Of a stretch of DNA of 64,000 bases, positions 47,301 through 60,020 are shown piece after piece. Both the position numbers and the translations under genes were made by a program. How positions within the stretch are numbered: the first letter of the stretch is position 1; the number at the start of each line of letters is the position of its first letter. Under the pieces are notes generated by a model. That model did no database searches. It saw only the letters and a program-made list of their open reading frames with translations, and was not told the origin of the DNA. The DNA comes from Sternotherus odoratus. Its lineage: Eukaryota > Chordata > Testudines > Kinosternidae. The stretch covers positions 246,707,644-246,771,643 of the forward strand of contig JAVMKO010000001.1 of NCBI GenBank assembly GCA_032164245.1, read 5' to 3'.

Positions 47301-47864
47301 TCATTATGCCAAAAGACTTTAAAATTTAACAATTATATTAGAGTTATGGGACTTCTAGCTATAAAATATTAACCAAACCAACCCACTGACTATCCCTACA
47401 ATCTTTTCTTTTCTTTTCTTTTCTTTATAAATGAATGTAGCACTCATGAAAGGTGAAAAGTGTGAAGCTTCGAAAAACACAGTTCTCAATTCATCACCTG
47501 GACACATATAATATAGGAAGTCCCACCAATGTGACTCCTCTTTAGCCCCTGGAACTATTTCAGCTTTCATTTCCATTGATTCTTTAGATTTTCTAATGAA
47601 AAAACAGTAAGACCGCTGATTATGATGGTGCTTTTTTATCATATGGACATCTGTCCTCTAATAACTGGACTTAGGACAATCCTCAGCCCTATAGGAAAGC
47701 TGGTTTGTGGGATAATTTCTCTCTCCCAGAAGAGTGAAGATTACACAAGTGGACTTAACTTTGACCTTTCCTGACTTGAACATTTTTAAATATGTTTTAA
47801 ATAGAACATTGTAGGGTTTTATAAAAATAAAATATTTTTAATAAAGAATTTCCCTGGTAAGCTA
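47301..47864. other. Intergenic stretch with a TTTTC run
   Basis: A (TTTTC)n run lies at about 47405-47427. The minus-strand frame 47355-47642 has no recognisable domain. Confidence 0.5.
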
Positions 47865-48054
47865 GTGACAAAGAGTCCTGTAGCACTTTAAAGACTGAGT
47901 AAAGTATAGAAGCATAAGCTTTCGTGGGCTAATACTGGAAGTGGGTATTAGCTCATGAAAGCTTATGCTTCAATACTTTAGTTAGTCTTTAAGGTGCCAC
48001 AGGATTCTTTGTCACTTCTGCAATTCCAGACTAACACGATACCTCTCTGATTCA
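47865..48054. mobile_element. Fold-back copy of a PLE terminal segment
   Basis: GTGACAAAGAGTCCTGTAGC runs into GCATAAGCTTTCGTGGGCTA, then about 7 bases later the complement returns (TAGCTCATGAAAGCTTATGC to AGGATTCTTTGTCACTT), giving imperfect arms of about 70 bases. It is flanked by a 10-bp direct repeat, TGGTAAGCTA (47855-47864 and 48055-48064). Independent of, but arranged like, the copy at 13482. Confidence 0.75.
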
Positions 48055-48064
48055 TGGTAAGCTA

Positions 48065-50348
48065 CTTGTTGGTAGAATGTGGACTCTGGTACAAACTTCA
48101 GAACTGAAACTCCATTCAGCAAGTCATTATTGAGTACCATTAATGTGACAAGGTGCCTTTCCTCATGCCACATTCACCTTTACATATATGTAATGGCCAA
48201 TGTTCAGTCCTGCACCAGGGGCAGCTTTGAGGTCCCCATCAGGTTTACAAACAGGTTTGGACCCTTAGAATGGGAAGGATCTCCACTTGCTAATGGGTTA
48301 CAACACTTTATTTAACTCGGGGATATCATGAGAAATCAGCTCTTAAAATCATATTATTATGTAGTTTTATAGGCTTTTAAAGTTAATCAGTTTTAATTTT
48401 CACTACTGTCAAATCCTGTATAGTTGGACTTATGGTAACTAAGGGAGCCTTGATTTAGAGGAAAGGGAGACTGTGATAAAATGTTACTAATATTTTTTGA
48501 AGTGCCATAAAACATTTTTTGTGTCAAATATGTGATATATGAAGAAAAAGTGATGGTTTAGTTACGTATAAAAGATATATTTACATTCCTTGGGGATAAC
48601 GCCCTTGTGGCTTCCCGCGTGTATATATGTACTCTGTGTGCACGCTTGTCTATTTAGGCATTTATTCCATGATCAGCATTATTATGTTTGAGTGTATATA
48701 CAGTAGGTATCTTATATAAATCATAAAAGATCCCTATCCCAGGATTTTGGTGCCCACACAACCACAACGGTGAAAACCCTATCCATAAAACAGAAACAAA
48801 AATAATGAAAAGGAAATGGCAGAATCCATGCTGCACGAGGAAAAACAGTAATTCCTCAAAAAAATAAATTCCTGAAATTTCAGAATAGACATCTTCCTAC
48901 TGACTCCTTTGCTCTCTCCAATGCCTACTTAAACAAATGGGTTTTGTTGCAGAAAGATGGGAAGGGTGGAGAGTGCTTTAGTTTTGTGGGTGGGGAGCAG
49001 TTTTGTTTTGTGAGCATACTTTTTGGTCAGTGGTATTGCTTATTTGTTTAAGCATTATATATATCTTCAGATACTACTTAATGGATCCACTGCAAACCAA
49101 TTAGTCCAATATTATTTTTGGCTGTGCCTAAATGTCCCAATCAAGGACTAGGAACCAATTGGCTAGAAGTAGAAAAAATAAGTAAAAGATTGCCAGCCTG
49201 TGTCTCCAAAAAACTCTCATTCTGGCGCATATCTATTTATACTATATATCTTAGTTTTCAAGAACATCTACTCGAAGATGAAATTCATGTAATGCAAATA
49301 CACAAATCCCTGTGTGGACTATGAAGGATATTTGCAGATACTGTTAAGTGCCGGTTCCGTATTTCTCAGTAAATACTAACCACTTACACCTTTATCATAG
49401 CTCATGGATTTACTGCAGCACAGTTTAATGAAAAGCCTGCTGATAACAATGAACATCTGCCAGAATCAGCCCCTGCTTGCATCACATCTTTTTCTTTGCA
49501 GGACCCAAAGTAGGAAACTGTGATTATCTGAAGCAGTAGGATTGCATTCAGCATGTAACTCTGTAACTGGAAAATTACTCCAACAAACTCTTTCAGCAAT
49601 GGCCTGATACCTTTATTTTTTGTTGTTAACAATCAGTATCAGTACAGCGCCACAAAAATTGCAGTCATACAATTCAAAACAGTTCAAGTCGTGTTCTTGT
49701 CATCAATGTTTAATAAGTGCTTATTCTCTTTAATCTGGGATCTTCAATTCCCTGCACAAAATTCAGTAGCAAAGGTGAATCAACTATCTTGTTTTTGACT
49801 TGTATGAATAGCCCCTAAAAGAGTACTATACAATATGCTTAGTCATCTCTAATGTGTAGTCATCACCAAGGTGACTAATAAGATTCTACCCAATGATAGC
49901 CCTCCAGAGAAGCACATTAATTCATGTTTATTCATCAGTCTTCCACACAGAGAGGATCCACTTATTCTTATCCACACACTAGTTGCTCTGTTAAATGTCT
50001 CTGTAGTTTGCAGCAATGGTAGACATCCATCTTGCTCCAGGAAATGCTAGTTCAGGTCCCTGTATAAATTGAAATATTACAAACATAAGAATGAACATGT
50101 TATTAAGTTGAATAATTAAACAAAAATAATTAGGATAACAAATGTATAGAAGTCCTCTTTTCTTAGGCTATTTACGTATTCATTTTTACATTTCATTAGA
50201 AATGGAAAAAAATGTGATGAATACCAAAAGGTGTGCTATTATTACATTTATCGAGATTTCAGCTTTTTATAACTCAGAACAATTATTATTAGTTGTTGCA
50301 GAAAGTTGGGGAGGGTGGGGAATGCTTTCATTTTCTGGGTGTAGAACA
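48065..50348. other. AT-rich intergenic stretch, nothing recognised
   Basis: No supported gene or repeat family; unsupported frames include 48079-48315 and 49402-49632. Confidence 0.5.
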
Positions 50349-50356
50349 GTTTATGA

Positions 50357-50618
50357 CAGGGATCGGCAACCTTGTCGACTGGTTTGTTTACCTGCCATGT
50401 CTGCAGGTTCTGGTGATCGCATCTCCCACTGGCTGCAGTTCTCCGCTCTGGTCCAATGGGGGTTGCGGAAAGTGGCCGCCAGCACTGCGCCACTTCCCGC
50501 AGCCCCCATTGGACCAGAGCGGTGAACCGGGGCCAGTGGGAGCCATAATTGCCCAAACCTGCCAGGCCCCTCAAGGGAGCTTACCTGTGGGGCTGCGTAC
50601 CAAGGTTGCTGATCCCTG
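50357..50618. mobile_element. Non-autonomous hAT element, complete
   Basis: The ends CAGGGATCGGCAACCTTG and, read on the minus strand, CAGGGATCAGCAACCTTGG are inverted repeats; the 8 bases GTTTATGA flank both sides (50349-50356 and 50619-50626). Internally it has CCCACTGGCTGCAGTT and an inverted repeat around GGAAAGTGGCCGCCAGCACT. 262 bp, non-coding; overlapping frames on both strands are shadows of the GC-rich core. Confidence 0.88.
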
Positions 50619-50897
50619 GTTTATGATATCATCTAAACAAAAGTAGATTTTTGAGACTGTAAATCATTTAATGTCTCAATGATAAACTTCACAAATAGAT
50701 ATTAAAAAGAGGGGAATCATTTACCCTTCTTTGGTATTTTCTCATAAAAAAACAATTTTGCAAATGTCGTGCTATGGAATGCAAATCATTCCAAATAAAA
50801 GGTTAGAAGGGAGCATAAATCTTGAAATTAGGAACAATCAAATGTATTAAAACCACAGTGCCTTCAAGATAACATCTAAAGGAAGACACACTGTACT

Positions 50898-51845
50898 CAT
50901 AGAATCATAGAAGATTAGGGTTGGAAGAGACCTCAGGATGTCATCTAGCCCAATCCCCTGCTCAAAGCAGGATCAACCCCAATTACATCATCCCAGCCCT
51001 AGGTAACACATTTCAGTGCTTCACATCCTCCTAGTGAACAGTTTGTCCTAATATCCAACCTAGATCTCCCCTACTGCAACTTGAGACCATTGTTCCTTGT
51101 TCTGTCATCTACCACTACTAAGAACAGCCATGCGCCATCCTCTTTGGAGCCCTCCTTCAGGTAGCTAAAGGCTGCTATCAAATCCCCCCTCACTCTTCTG
51201 AAGATTAAATAAGCAAAGTTCCTTCAGCCTCTCCTGGTAGGTAATGTGCCCCAACCACCTAATCATTTTTGTTGCCCTCTGATGGACTCTCTCCAATTTG
51301 TCCCCTTCATTTCTCTAGTGGGGGGCACAAAACTAGACACAATATTCCAGATGTGGCCTCACCAGTGCCAAATAGAGTGGAATATTCACTTCCCTCGATC
51401 TGCTGGCAATGTTCCTACTAATGCAGCTCAATATGACATTAGCCTTCGTGGCAACAAGAGCACACTGTTGACTCATATCCAGCTTCTCGTTCACTGTAGT
51501 TCCAGGTCCTTTTCTGCAGAACTGCCTCTTAGCCAGTCGGTCCCCAGCCTGTAGCAGTACACGGGATTCTTCCGTCCTTAGTGCAGGAGTCTGCATTTGT
51601 CCTTGTTGAACCTCATCAGATTTATTTTGGCCCAATCTTTCAATTTGTCTAGGTCACTCTGGACCCTATCCCTACCCTCCAGCATATCTCCTCCCAGCGT
51701 AGTGTCATCTGCAAACTTGCTGAAGGTACAATTCATCCCATCATCCAGATCATTAACGAACAAAACCAGCCACAGGATGGACCCCTGGGTTACACTGCTT
51801 GATACCAGCTGCCAGCTAGACTCCTTAGTATCACATCTCCAATAA
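50898..51845 (-). pseudogene. CR1 LINE 3' portion, antisense, RT motif kept
   Basis: The left end ATCATAGAAGATTAGGGTTG is the CR1 3' tail read in reverse. The minus-strand frame 51578-51904 carries SKFADDTTLGG (F-A-D-D complementary to 51704-51715), then [16 protein letters not shown]; the frame 51333-51635 continues in another frame. The catalytic motif is intact, but the copy is 5'-truncated and frameshifted, so it is not mobile. Confidence 0.9.
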
Positions 51846-53630
51846 TTTATATATACTGCAAGGAAGGATAATTTACACATTGGGCAATCGAACAAGTTGC
51901 CCATTCCACAGGACTGGGTTTTTTCTTCAGTAGCAGATTATATTTTAAAAACTAGAGCTATGTGAATACAGTAGTTTTCCACTTTGCAGAGTGGCACAAG
52001 GCAGCATATCTATTAATATGTTACTACAAAAAAGTTTTCTGTGGCTCTTCAAGCTGGTAGTTTACAAGTATTACACTGCCAAACTGCCAGTTTATTTTAT
52101 TTATATTATTTATTTGACTGTAACATTTGTCTGAGTGGGTGGCATAAAATCATGGGCATCACTGCCAAAAACATACTAGTCCAAAATAAAGTGAGCTACT
52201 GTGACATATAATTATAATTTCCTTATTGGGGACTAATCATGTGAGCTGCTGGGCACCTTCAGGTACAAGCTAACAAAATCTTATGGTGAATTTAAGGTTT
52301 GGATTGAATTCTATGGGTGCTAGTTAACTTTGTTAACTATTTCAATGCTAATCATTTAATCAGACATAAGCAAGAACCTTGAGACTGTGGGCAATACTTG
52401 GCATTGTAGAAAGAGTTTATGACGTATTCCACCAATCTTCCAACCATTGAATAGATGGCTTTCCCATTGGCAAATTGGAATTTGTCTTGCATTGGACATT
52501 TCAGGGTGATGTATGTCTCTGTGCCTCCTCAGGTGTGCCAGAATACATACAGGCTTCCCAGCTGAGAACCAACAACTTTTTGGAGGCCTCTGATTCTCTG
52601 GTCTAACCCTGGCCTTGGTTCATGTTAAAGCAGACTAATGGCTTCTCTAATTTTCTCCAGATGACTGTGGTTCCCTAGGGATTATGCATTAACTAGGGAT
52701 ACCTCCAGAGTAGCCAGCTGTTCCAAAGGCTGCAGGGAGGAGAGCATAAGAACTGGCTTCAGTTACATATCAACAGAGCACTAGAGGATGGTTTCCATTC
52801 TTTATGGCACAAGGGCAGTGAAAAGGGAGCAGAGCAGGTCTGAGAATCTGCCTCTGATTGGGATTCCTTGGCTTTTATTAAATAATATGCTTGGCCCGCA
52901 GACTGAAAAGATCAGACATCACCAGCCAATGGTTGCACAGTGCAATTGTGCTGTGTACTGAACTGTTTTGTGACAGCAAAGACAGAGCAGATTTCAGGCT
53001 ATGATCTCTTGCACTATGGATCTGTACCAATTACCTGTAGACATGTGTTCTTCCCATGCCACAACTAGGAGGGACTAAGTGGGGTAGCATAAGATCTGTC
53101 ACGTATCCTTTGGATCACTAGAGGATTGCACCTATGGTGGGGTGATCATCCCTGGACTGGCTATGCAGGTTAGAGTTTCTACAGATAATTCCAGGAACTG
53201 GGTCATTCTGTATAACAAGAGAAGGATGAAGGGAAGAGTCCAATATTAATGATCTATCAGTTAAATGAGCCCCGAGGTTAGCCTGCACAAACAGGAACTC
53301 TGAACTATTTATATTAATTGTACCCAAAGGAAATGAATTAACTGGAAAAATGTAAACACTGTAATAGACTATGAATGAGTCTAGAATTTAATCAAACTAT
53401 CCTACTAATCCTCCTTAGCAGAGGATACCAGAAAATGAACAAAAAAGGAAATACTGTCGGGAATTTCTTGGGACCGCTACTCCACAACTGCTGCTTCTTT
53501 TGACATAGAAAAGTTTAAACAAGAACAGGTGAAATATTGGACTATCCTAATACAAGAAAAGATTATTTCTTGTTTTGAATTTTGGTTATAGATTCTTCTC
53601 TACAGTCTCTTCCCTCCAGTTAAGAAAATG
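51846..53630. other. AT-rich intergenic stretch, nothing recognised
   Basis: No supported gene; the minus-strand frame 53118-53327 has no domain. Confidence 0.5.
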
Positions 53631-53749
53631 AGGAATACTGGTGGCACCTTAGAGACTAACCAATTTATTTCAGCATAAGCTTTCATGGGCTATAGCCCAC
53701 TTCATCGGATGCATAGAATGGAACACAGAGAAGTAAGATGCATTTATAT

Positions 53750-54052
53750 CAGAAATCGGCAACGTTGGCACACAGGACTGCAGGGTAAGCACCTTTAGCG
53801 GGCCCCGCCGCTTTGTTTACCTGCCGTTTCGCCGACTGCGGCTCCCATTGGCTGCAGTTCTCTGTCCCGGTCCAATGGGGGCTCTGGGAAGTGGCGGCCA
53901 GTACTGTGCCACTTCCCGCAGCCCCATTGGACTGGGATGGCAAACCGCAGCCAGTGGGAGCCGTGGTCAGCGAAATGCCAAGTAAACAAAGCGACAGGGC
54001 CCGCTAAGGGTGCTTACCCTACAGTCCTGTGTGCCAACGTTGCCGATCCCTG
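53750..54052. mobile_element. Non-autonomous hAT element, complete, inside the PLE
   Basis: The left end CAGAAATCGGCAACGTTGGC and the right end, read on the minus strand, CAGGGATCGGCAACGTTGGC are inverted repeats; the flanks ATTTATAT (53742-53749) and ATTTGTAT (54053-54060) are an 8-bp TSD with one change. 303 bp, internally self-complementary; the overlapping frames on both strands at 53749-54007 are by-products. Confidence 0.85.
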
Positions 54053-54233
54053 ATTTGTATACACAGAAAGCATCAAAAGTTGGAAATTACCATACCAATT
54101 CTAAGAGGTTGTTTAATTTGGATGAGCTATTATCAGCAGGAGGGGGAAAAAACTTTTGTAATGCTAATCAAGTATATCTATGTCTGACAGTTGACAGAAA
54201 GGTGTGAAGGAAACTTAACTTAAGGAAATAAAT

Positions 54234-55260
54234 TCAGTTAGTGTAATCACTAAGCCATTCACAGTCCTTGATTAACTCTTGGTTGATAGTGTCCAATTTG
54301 TAAATTAATTCCAGTTTGGCAGCTTCTTGTTGGAATCTGTTGTGGAAGTTTTTCTGTTTTAAAATTGACACCTTTAAGTCTGTAATAGAATGTCTAAGGA
54401 GATTGAAATGTTCTCCTACTGGTTTTTGAATGTTATGATTCCTGATGTCAGATTTGTGTCCATTGATTCTTTTGCGTAGAGACTGTTCGGTCTGGCCAAT
54501 GCAGAGGAGCATTGCTGGAACATGATGGCATATATTACATTGGTAGATGTGCAGGTGAATAAGCCTCTGATGGTGTGGCTGATGTGATTAGGTCCTATGA
54601 TGGTGTCAGTTGAATGGATATGTGGACAGAGTTGGCATCGGGCTTTGTTACAAGGATAGGTACCTAGGTTAGTGTTTTTGTTGTGTGGTGTGCAGTTGCT
54701 GGTGAGTATTTGTTTCAGGTTGGGGGGCAGTCTGTAAGTGAGGACTGGTCTGTTTCCCAAGATCTGTGAGAGTGAGAGATCATCTTTCAGGATATGTTGT
54801 ATGTTTTGGAGAGGTTTAAGTTGGGGCCTGAAGGTGACGGCTAATGGTGTTCTGTTATTTTCTTTGTTGGCCCTGTCCTGTAATAGGTGTCTTCTGGGTA
54901 CTCCTCTTGCTCTGTCAATCTTTTTCTTCACTTCAGTAGGTGGGTATCGTAGTTTTAAGAATGCTTGATAGAGATCTTGTAGGTGTTTGTCTATATCTGA
55001 GGAATTGGAGCAAATGCAGTTGTATCTTAGAGCTTGGCTATAGACAATAGATCAAGTGGTGTGTCCTGGATGGAAGCTGGAGGCATGTAGGTAAGTATAG
55101 TGGTCAGTAGGTTTCTGGTATAGGATAGTGTGTATGTGACCATCATTTATTAGCACAGTTGTGTCTTGTGTGGATTGGTCCAGGCTGAGGTTGATCGTAG
55201 GATGGAAATTGTTGAAATCGTGGTGGAATTCCTCAATAGCTTCTTTTCCATGGGTTCAGA
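54234..55260 (-). pseudogene. PLE polyprotein remnant: RT C-terminus, zinc-like linker, GIY-YIG endonuclease
   Basis: The upstream part (about 54932-55260) reads as the region after the RT palm (INLSLDQSTQDTT, YQKPTDHYTYLHASSFHP) and contains an in-frame TGA (complement of 55052-55054). The open frame 54416-54931 carries the RT thumb/linker with a Cys cluster, CNKARCQLCPHI, and the start of the endonuclease (STNVIYAI). A frameshift near 54510-54530 moves the rest of the endonuclease to the frame 54234-54512 (CIGQTEQSLRKRINGHKSDI, then the PVGEHFN segment with the catalytic-type Glu). The GIY-YIG fold is therefore split over two frames. PLEs of this type use the endonuclease to prime reverse transcription at the target. 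Confidence 0.85.
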
Positions 55261-55265
55261 TGTCT

Positions 55266-57399
55266 CAAAATAACTGAGTAAGCTTAATTTATTATTATAT
55301 TACTCACATGCTACATATTGATAACTTTATAAATATAACCTTATCCCCTTGGAGTTATTCTGTTCAAGCCGCAAGACTCCAATAGATATCCTGAAATTCT
55401 ACCTTTCAGTACTGTATTGAACACAAAAAATATTTTATTTATTATAATAAATTTAAACTCAGTTTCAGTAGCAATATGAAAAGTCTTCAATATTTAGCTG
55501 TTATTTTCCCCTCATGTTACCTTGCTTTTATAAAGTAAAGATGCATGGAGATAAATTAAAGACTTTAAAAAAAAAAAAAAATTATAAGATTATACATTTT
55601 GGGCTGTTTTCCAGTGTAGAATTATGTCAACTAATGTGCAGTACTTGCTCCAGAATGAAGATTAATGGGTAGGTGAGATGTTTGGGTTGCAAAGCCTTTA
55701 TTAGCCATCTGTTTAAGCATGAAAATAAAATGTCCAACCTTGAAAATTATGCTATTAAAAAAGCAAAAACAAACAAACAAGCAAATAAAAAACATTATCA
55801 GACAAATATAACCCACCCACCACAAACAAAAGTCCCCTTACCTTTCTCTTTAACAAACAGTTTAGGTCTAAGTCCTTATTTTTTAGAAATATTTACTCTG
55901 AGACTTGGTTAAATTACCAGCATTCTGCTAGTATCCAATTTCATTGTGGAGTAATACACGGGAGACTATGTCTGATCTGGGATTATGTTGCTTGTTTTCA
56001 GAACTTGGCAAGGTATTTTAGAAATTTTAGAGACCCAAGATAACTTTGAAGTTGGATGAACTATAATCCTTGAATAAAATCAATATAAGACCCAAGGTTT
56101 TGATACAAATCATATACAATACATTTAAAAGCATACACCAAAAGGGAAAGACTGGAATACACAACAACTAATCCAAAACCACAAGGGTCTATGAACAGCT
56201 GTCTTATTTTTTGGCTATATATAAGCCTTTGAATTAAGCTGTATTGTTTTTCCACATAAACATGCACTACATGTAGTGCTGATAACTTATTCTTGATAAT
56301 CAAAACTACACGTGTGCTTTAAATAAATGCCCATTGTCATATTTGTTGGTTGGGGGAAACTTGACCAAAGAAATAAGTAATATAGGCAAGTGTAATAAAT
56401 GTATGCAGTAAAATAAATTGTTTACACATATGGGGGCAATATTTTAACCACTTGTGACTTGATTCACTTACTTTCTTTCATTTTGGACACGAGTTGCTAA
56501 ATCTGAGGGAAAATACATGATCTGAGAAATAACATATTTGAGTTTTCTCACTATGTCATGCTACATCTTAGTTTATCTATTTATCAGGTTTAGGGTTTTT
56601 AGGGGTAGTAACAATCTTTACCAGTTTGATCCTGTGCATTGTCCTCATAATCAGTGTCAGATACAGTGAATTACCTTAATTCAGCCTAGTCATGACAACT
56701 GCATAGGTCTCTATGTCCGGATCCTCATCTGGAAGAAGGTGGAAGTGAAAGAAGGCATTTTGTTGATGAGTGGAAGTGAAAGAAGGCATTTTCAGATATC
56801 ACTACTACCTATCAGTCAAGCTTACTGAGAAATCAAAGAGGACCCCAAGGCTTCATATCACATTGATGAACAGGGGCTGTCGGACTTTGATGGAAGATAA
56901 AGCCAATATCTCATCTACTTCTTCATGTGGAGGTGTCTACACTGCAATCAGAGGTGTGACTTCAGCATATCTAGACCCATGCATGCTTTGGCCTAGTTAG
57001 CTTTAATGACAAAAGCAAAGAGTCACAGTGTTAAAAGCCAGATAATCTAAACTGACCTGTACATAACAGACCGTACAGCACCTGCACAGTAAAGCCAACA
57101 ACTGACATTTGACCAAGGATTAGACTTCAGGATACTCAACTATGATGTGCCACAGACAAGGAATTGAAGGGACCACGATGAAGCAGCAGCAGCAAATGCA
57201 GCAGGACAGTCTGTACTAGCCATCCTGGGACTCATGTACCCATCCATCTGCCACAGCTTCACTACTATTATTATTTGAGTTAGTTGGCTAGCTCAGGTAT
57301 GTCTACAGTCACACTTCTGATGGTAGCAGAGACATAACAAAACTGCTTCCCCTTTCCAACCAGTATCACTTCAGTCTTGCTTGAGTATTTCTTTGGCAA
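55266..57399. other. AT-rich intergenic stretch with a small direct repeat
   Basis: GTGGAAGTGAAAGAAGGCAT occurs twice (about 56740 and 56771). A poly(A) run is near 55567-55580. The frames here (for example 55631-55825, 56061-56303, 56770-57000) show no domain. Confidence 0.5.
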
Positions 57400-57970
57400 T
57401 TTCCCATTACAATATGCCAGCATGTTATGGATGAGGTCTAGTCAGACAGTGTCAAATTTCTCTTGTCTGAAGCTACAGAAAGTACCATGGTGGCCATTGT
57501 CAGCTAGAGTAGATTAGAGCAGCTCCAAAATTTGTTTTCACAAGGTTTTCATTTGAAGCGAAGGAGATGTGTAGGACAGTGTCATCTGCATATTAGCTGG
57601 CATCGGAAGACATTTGTGAATACAGTCTCCTGTGGAGAAATATTAAGTAGGCTGAAGGGAATGAGTAGAAACAGCTACACAGATGAAAGATTTGACCATG
57701 TAGGCTCATCATGACCCTCCGAAGTCAGATTGCGATGGAATAAAACCATTTGAGTGAAGGAGAAAAAAGACATGCTAACCTCCTGAGGCAATATACCAGC
57801 AGAAGCATATGATCCATGGTGTCAAACGCTTCCAAGACATGCAGAAGGATGTGAATAGATGTTCTTCCATTGTCAATGGCAGAAAGAAGTAATCCATCAG
57901 TGAGACTAGCACTGTTTCCATTCTGTATCTGTGTCTACCATCTCATTAAAAGTATCTAAGAAATATGCAC
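57400..57970 (-). pseudogene. L2-like LINE reverse-transcriptase remnant, antisense
   Basis: The complement of 57579-57593 reads Y-A-D-D-T, the RT active site, and the complement around 57800-57830 reads as a decayed form of the L-D-x-x-x-A-F-D-T segment that lies upstream of it in L2-type LINEs. The order and strand fit one element, but many frameshifts remain and the ends are not defined. L2 rather than CR1 is a judgement from the motif wording. Confidence 0.5.
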
Positions 57971-59559
57971 ATTTGCTCTTAGAGGCTGCCTTGAATCAGT
58001 ATCACAATGACCTGGCTTAGAAAAAAAGTGAGATAGATAGAGGAGGAAGAAACTTAGTTAAGTTATTAAAATAAGCGTGCTATTGTAAAAAAAATAAAAA
58101 TGTATGACTTATTGAATGGAGCTAGTGGGTCAAAGCCAGTATGTAGTTGGTGATGTAGACTGTATGGTCCAACTATTCTTTTTGTCCTTACTAGTTATGA
58201 TTCTATTACCTTGCCTGAGCCAGCTCACCCAGTGAATGATTTTTGATATCAAAACTATTGAATTGTTAGGAAGACAATAATGCAAAATGCAGCCAACTAT
58301 GTCTGAAATACTGAAGGTGGAGAAGGTGTGGGCCCACAAAAGATCATATACTATAGACTTCTTTTTGATAAATGACCTATTTTGGTCGCATTTTTTAATC
58401 AAAACCAAGCTCTAGACTTCTTCAAGTTCCCCACCACTTGAATAGAGTCAATATGAATGATGTTTTGTTGATTAAATCCTGTCACAGACATTAATTTTTA
58501 ACATATGTGGTAGCTATTTAGATTGGTGTCAGGCCTAGAAAATCCAAGGCAGCTCCCAGACATAAGCTTCCCAGATACTGTAGTAATCCAATGTCAAATC
58601 TTATGAATATTTTAATACCCTGAACATTTCCAATGACAATAAAAAATGCATTAAACAATATAAAATTTTAATGTTTATTTTATTATAGAATGTTATTACA
58701 TTTTATTAGATGGAGACTTTTGATATTTTATTAAACTAATGGTAGTCAGATCACCTTTCTTTTGTGTTGATGATTGTGACTAAATATTTTTCATTTATAA
58801 CGTTATCTTTGTCAATGACCCCGGAGCTCAATTCACACCTCCCTCACCACTCTTTTGGAACATTAAAAAAATTGTGTGTTCCAAAAGCCCAAGACACTGC
58901 ATTGTTAAATAACTACAACACAAGGAACCACACAAAATAAAATTATTGACCTCTTCGGTGACTGTATACCAAGCATCTTTTGAAAATACATGTCTTCATT
59001 GTGGCAGATCTTATGCGGTACATGTGCTGGTTACAATGATTATTAATTATTAATAATTAATAATAGTAGCAATAGTAGAGATTATTATTAAAATGCATCC
59101 ACTTAGAGTAGTCACCCTTTAAAAATTCTGTCTCTGCTTCCAAAGTCTTCATTCTGTAGCAGAGACTAAGTGGGGCATTTGACGCCTCCACTTCCCTTGA
59201 TTTCAGTAGAAGCTGCTGCTGCTGCTCAGTTTCTCTTTCCTGGAGAATTCTGGCTCCTTTTTAAATATCTGCTCTCCTAAGAAAAGTCTTTGAAGGGGTG
59301 TCAAGCCCACTTGGTGATCGATGGGAGAGGGGAAGATGCTGTTGGGGCCATAAGAACCTAACATCTTTACTCTGGCACACTGAAGACTGGGGGTATAAAT
59401 GTGGTGGGGGAGAGGTCCAGATAGCTCAGATGTCCTCATTCTTTACAATTCCTAGCATTTTGTTTTCTTTTTTTCCCCCTCCATTGCAGTTTGAGCTAGT
59501 TTTCATTGAACTGTCCACGGCGACTACTTCCATCCTGACTGATTACAGTCAATTTAGAA
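57971..59559. other. AT-rich intergenic stretch, nothing recognised
   Basis: No supported gene; the frames 58130-58408 and 59203-59439 on the minus strand have no domain. A short AT palindrome lies near 59040-59060. Confidence 0.5.
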
Positions 59560-60020
59560 CCCAGCAATGTGCACATTTTGTTCAAATTGTTTCCTGCAAT
59601 GTACTATACTTTGTATTTTGCAGCAATGAGTTTCATCTGCCATCATGCTACCTATTCATCAAGCTTCAGGTCTCTCTGAAGTTATTCAGTCTTCTCAAGT
59701 ATTAACCAACCATAATAATTGTTTGACATCTACAAACTTTATCTCCTTGCTCTTACACCATTTTCTAAGTCATTCATGAATATATTAAAAACACTATCCT
59801 AAGGTGGATCCTTGAGGCACCTACTCTTAATTTCATCCAAAGAGGCAAATGGACTTTTATTCCAACTTTTTATTTTCTGTCTATGAGCAGTTTCTCACCT
59901 GTGACAGTTGCTTGCTTCTCACTTAATTTCCTTAACGTTTCTTAGAAAGGGTTGGGCTTAAAGGTTGCTTCAAAAGTCAAATAGATTATATTTACTTGTT
60001 TTTCATTATCAGCTAGTTTG
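59560..60020 (-). pseudogene. CR1 LINE RT fragment, antisense, heavily decayed
   Basis: GAGTTTCATCTGCCATCATG, GACATCTACAAACTTTATCT, TCATTCATGAATATATTAAA and GTGGATCCTTGAGGCACC in this order match the antisense of the CR1 RT region as I know it from reptile copies. No reading frame survives. The right boundary is uncertain. Confidence 0.6.

Larger units (their letters stand above)
53631..55265 (-). mobile_element. Penelope-like element (Neptune type), 5'-truncated, with a nested hAT
   Basis: On the minus strand it runs from a truncated reverse transcriptase (from about 55265) through a linker and GIY-YIG endonuclease to a non-coding end at about 53631, whose sequence (GGCACCTTAGAGACTAACC, GCATAAGCTTTCATGGGCTA, ACTTCATCGGATGCAT) is the same as the short copies elsewhere in the window. 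A hAT occupies 53750-54052. The RT palm is absent, so the element is dead. The family has variable TSDs; I could not define one here. Confidence 0.85.

Noticed and set aside
51578..51904. CR1 reverse transcriptase with intact F-A-D-D as a possibly active LINE.
   Set aside because: The copy is 5'-truncated, antisense to nothing useful, and frameshifted into separate frames.
53749..54007. Small frames on both strands with similar C-terminal wording.
   Set aside because: The nested hAT is internally self-complementary, so both strands read alike.
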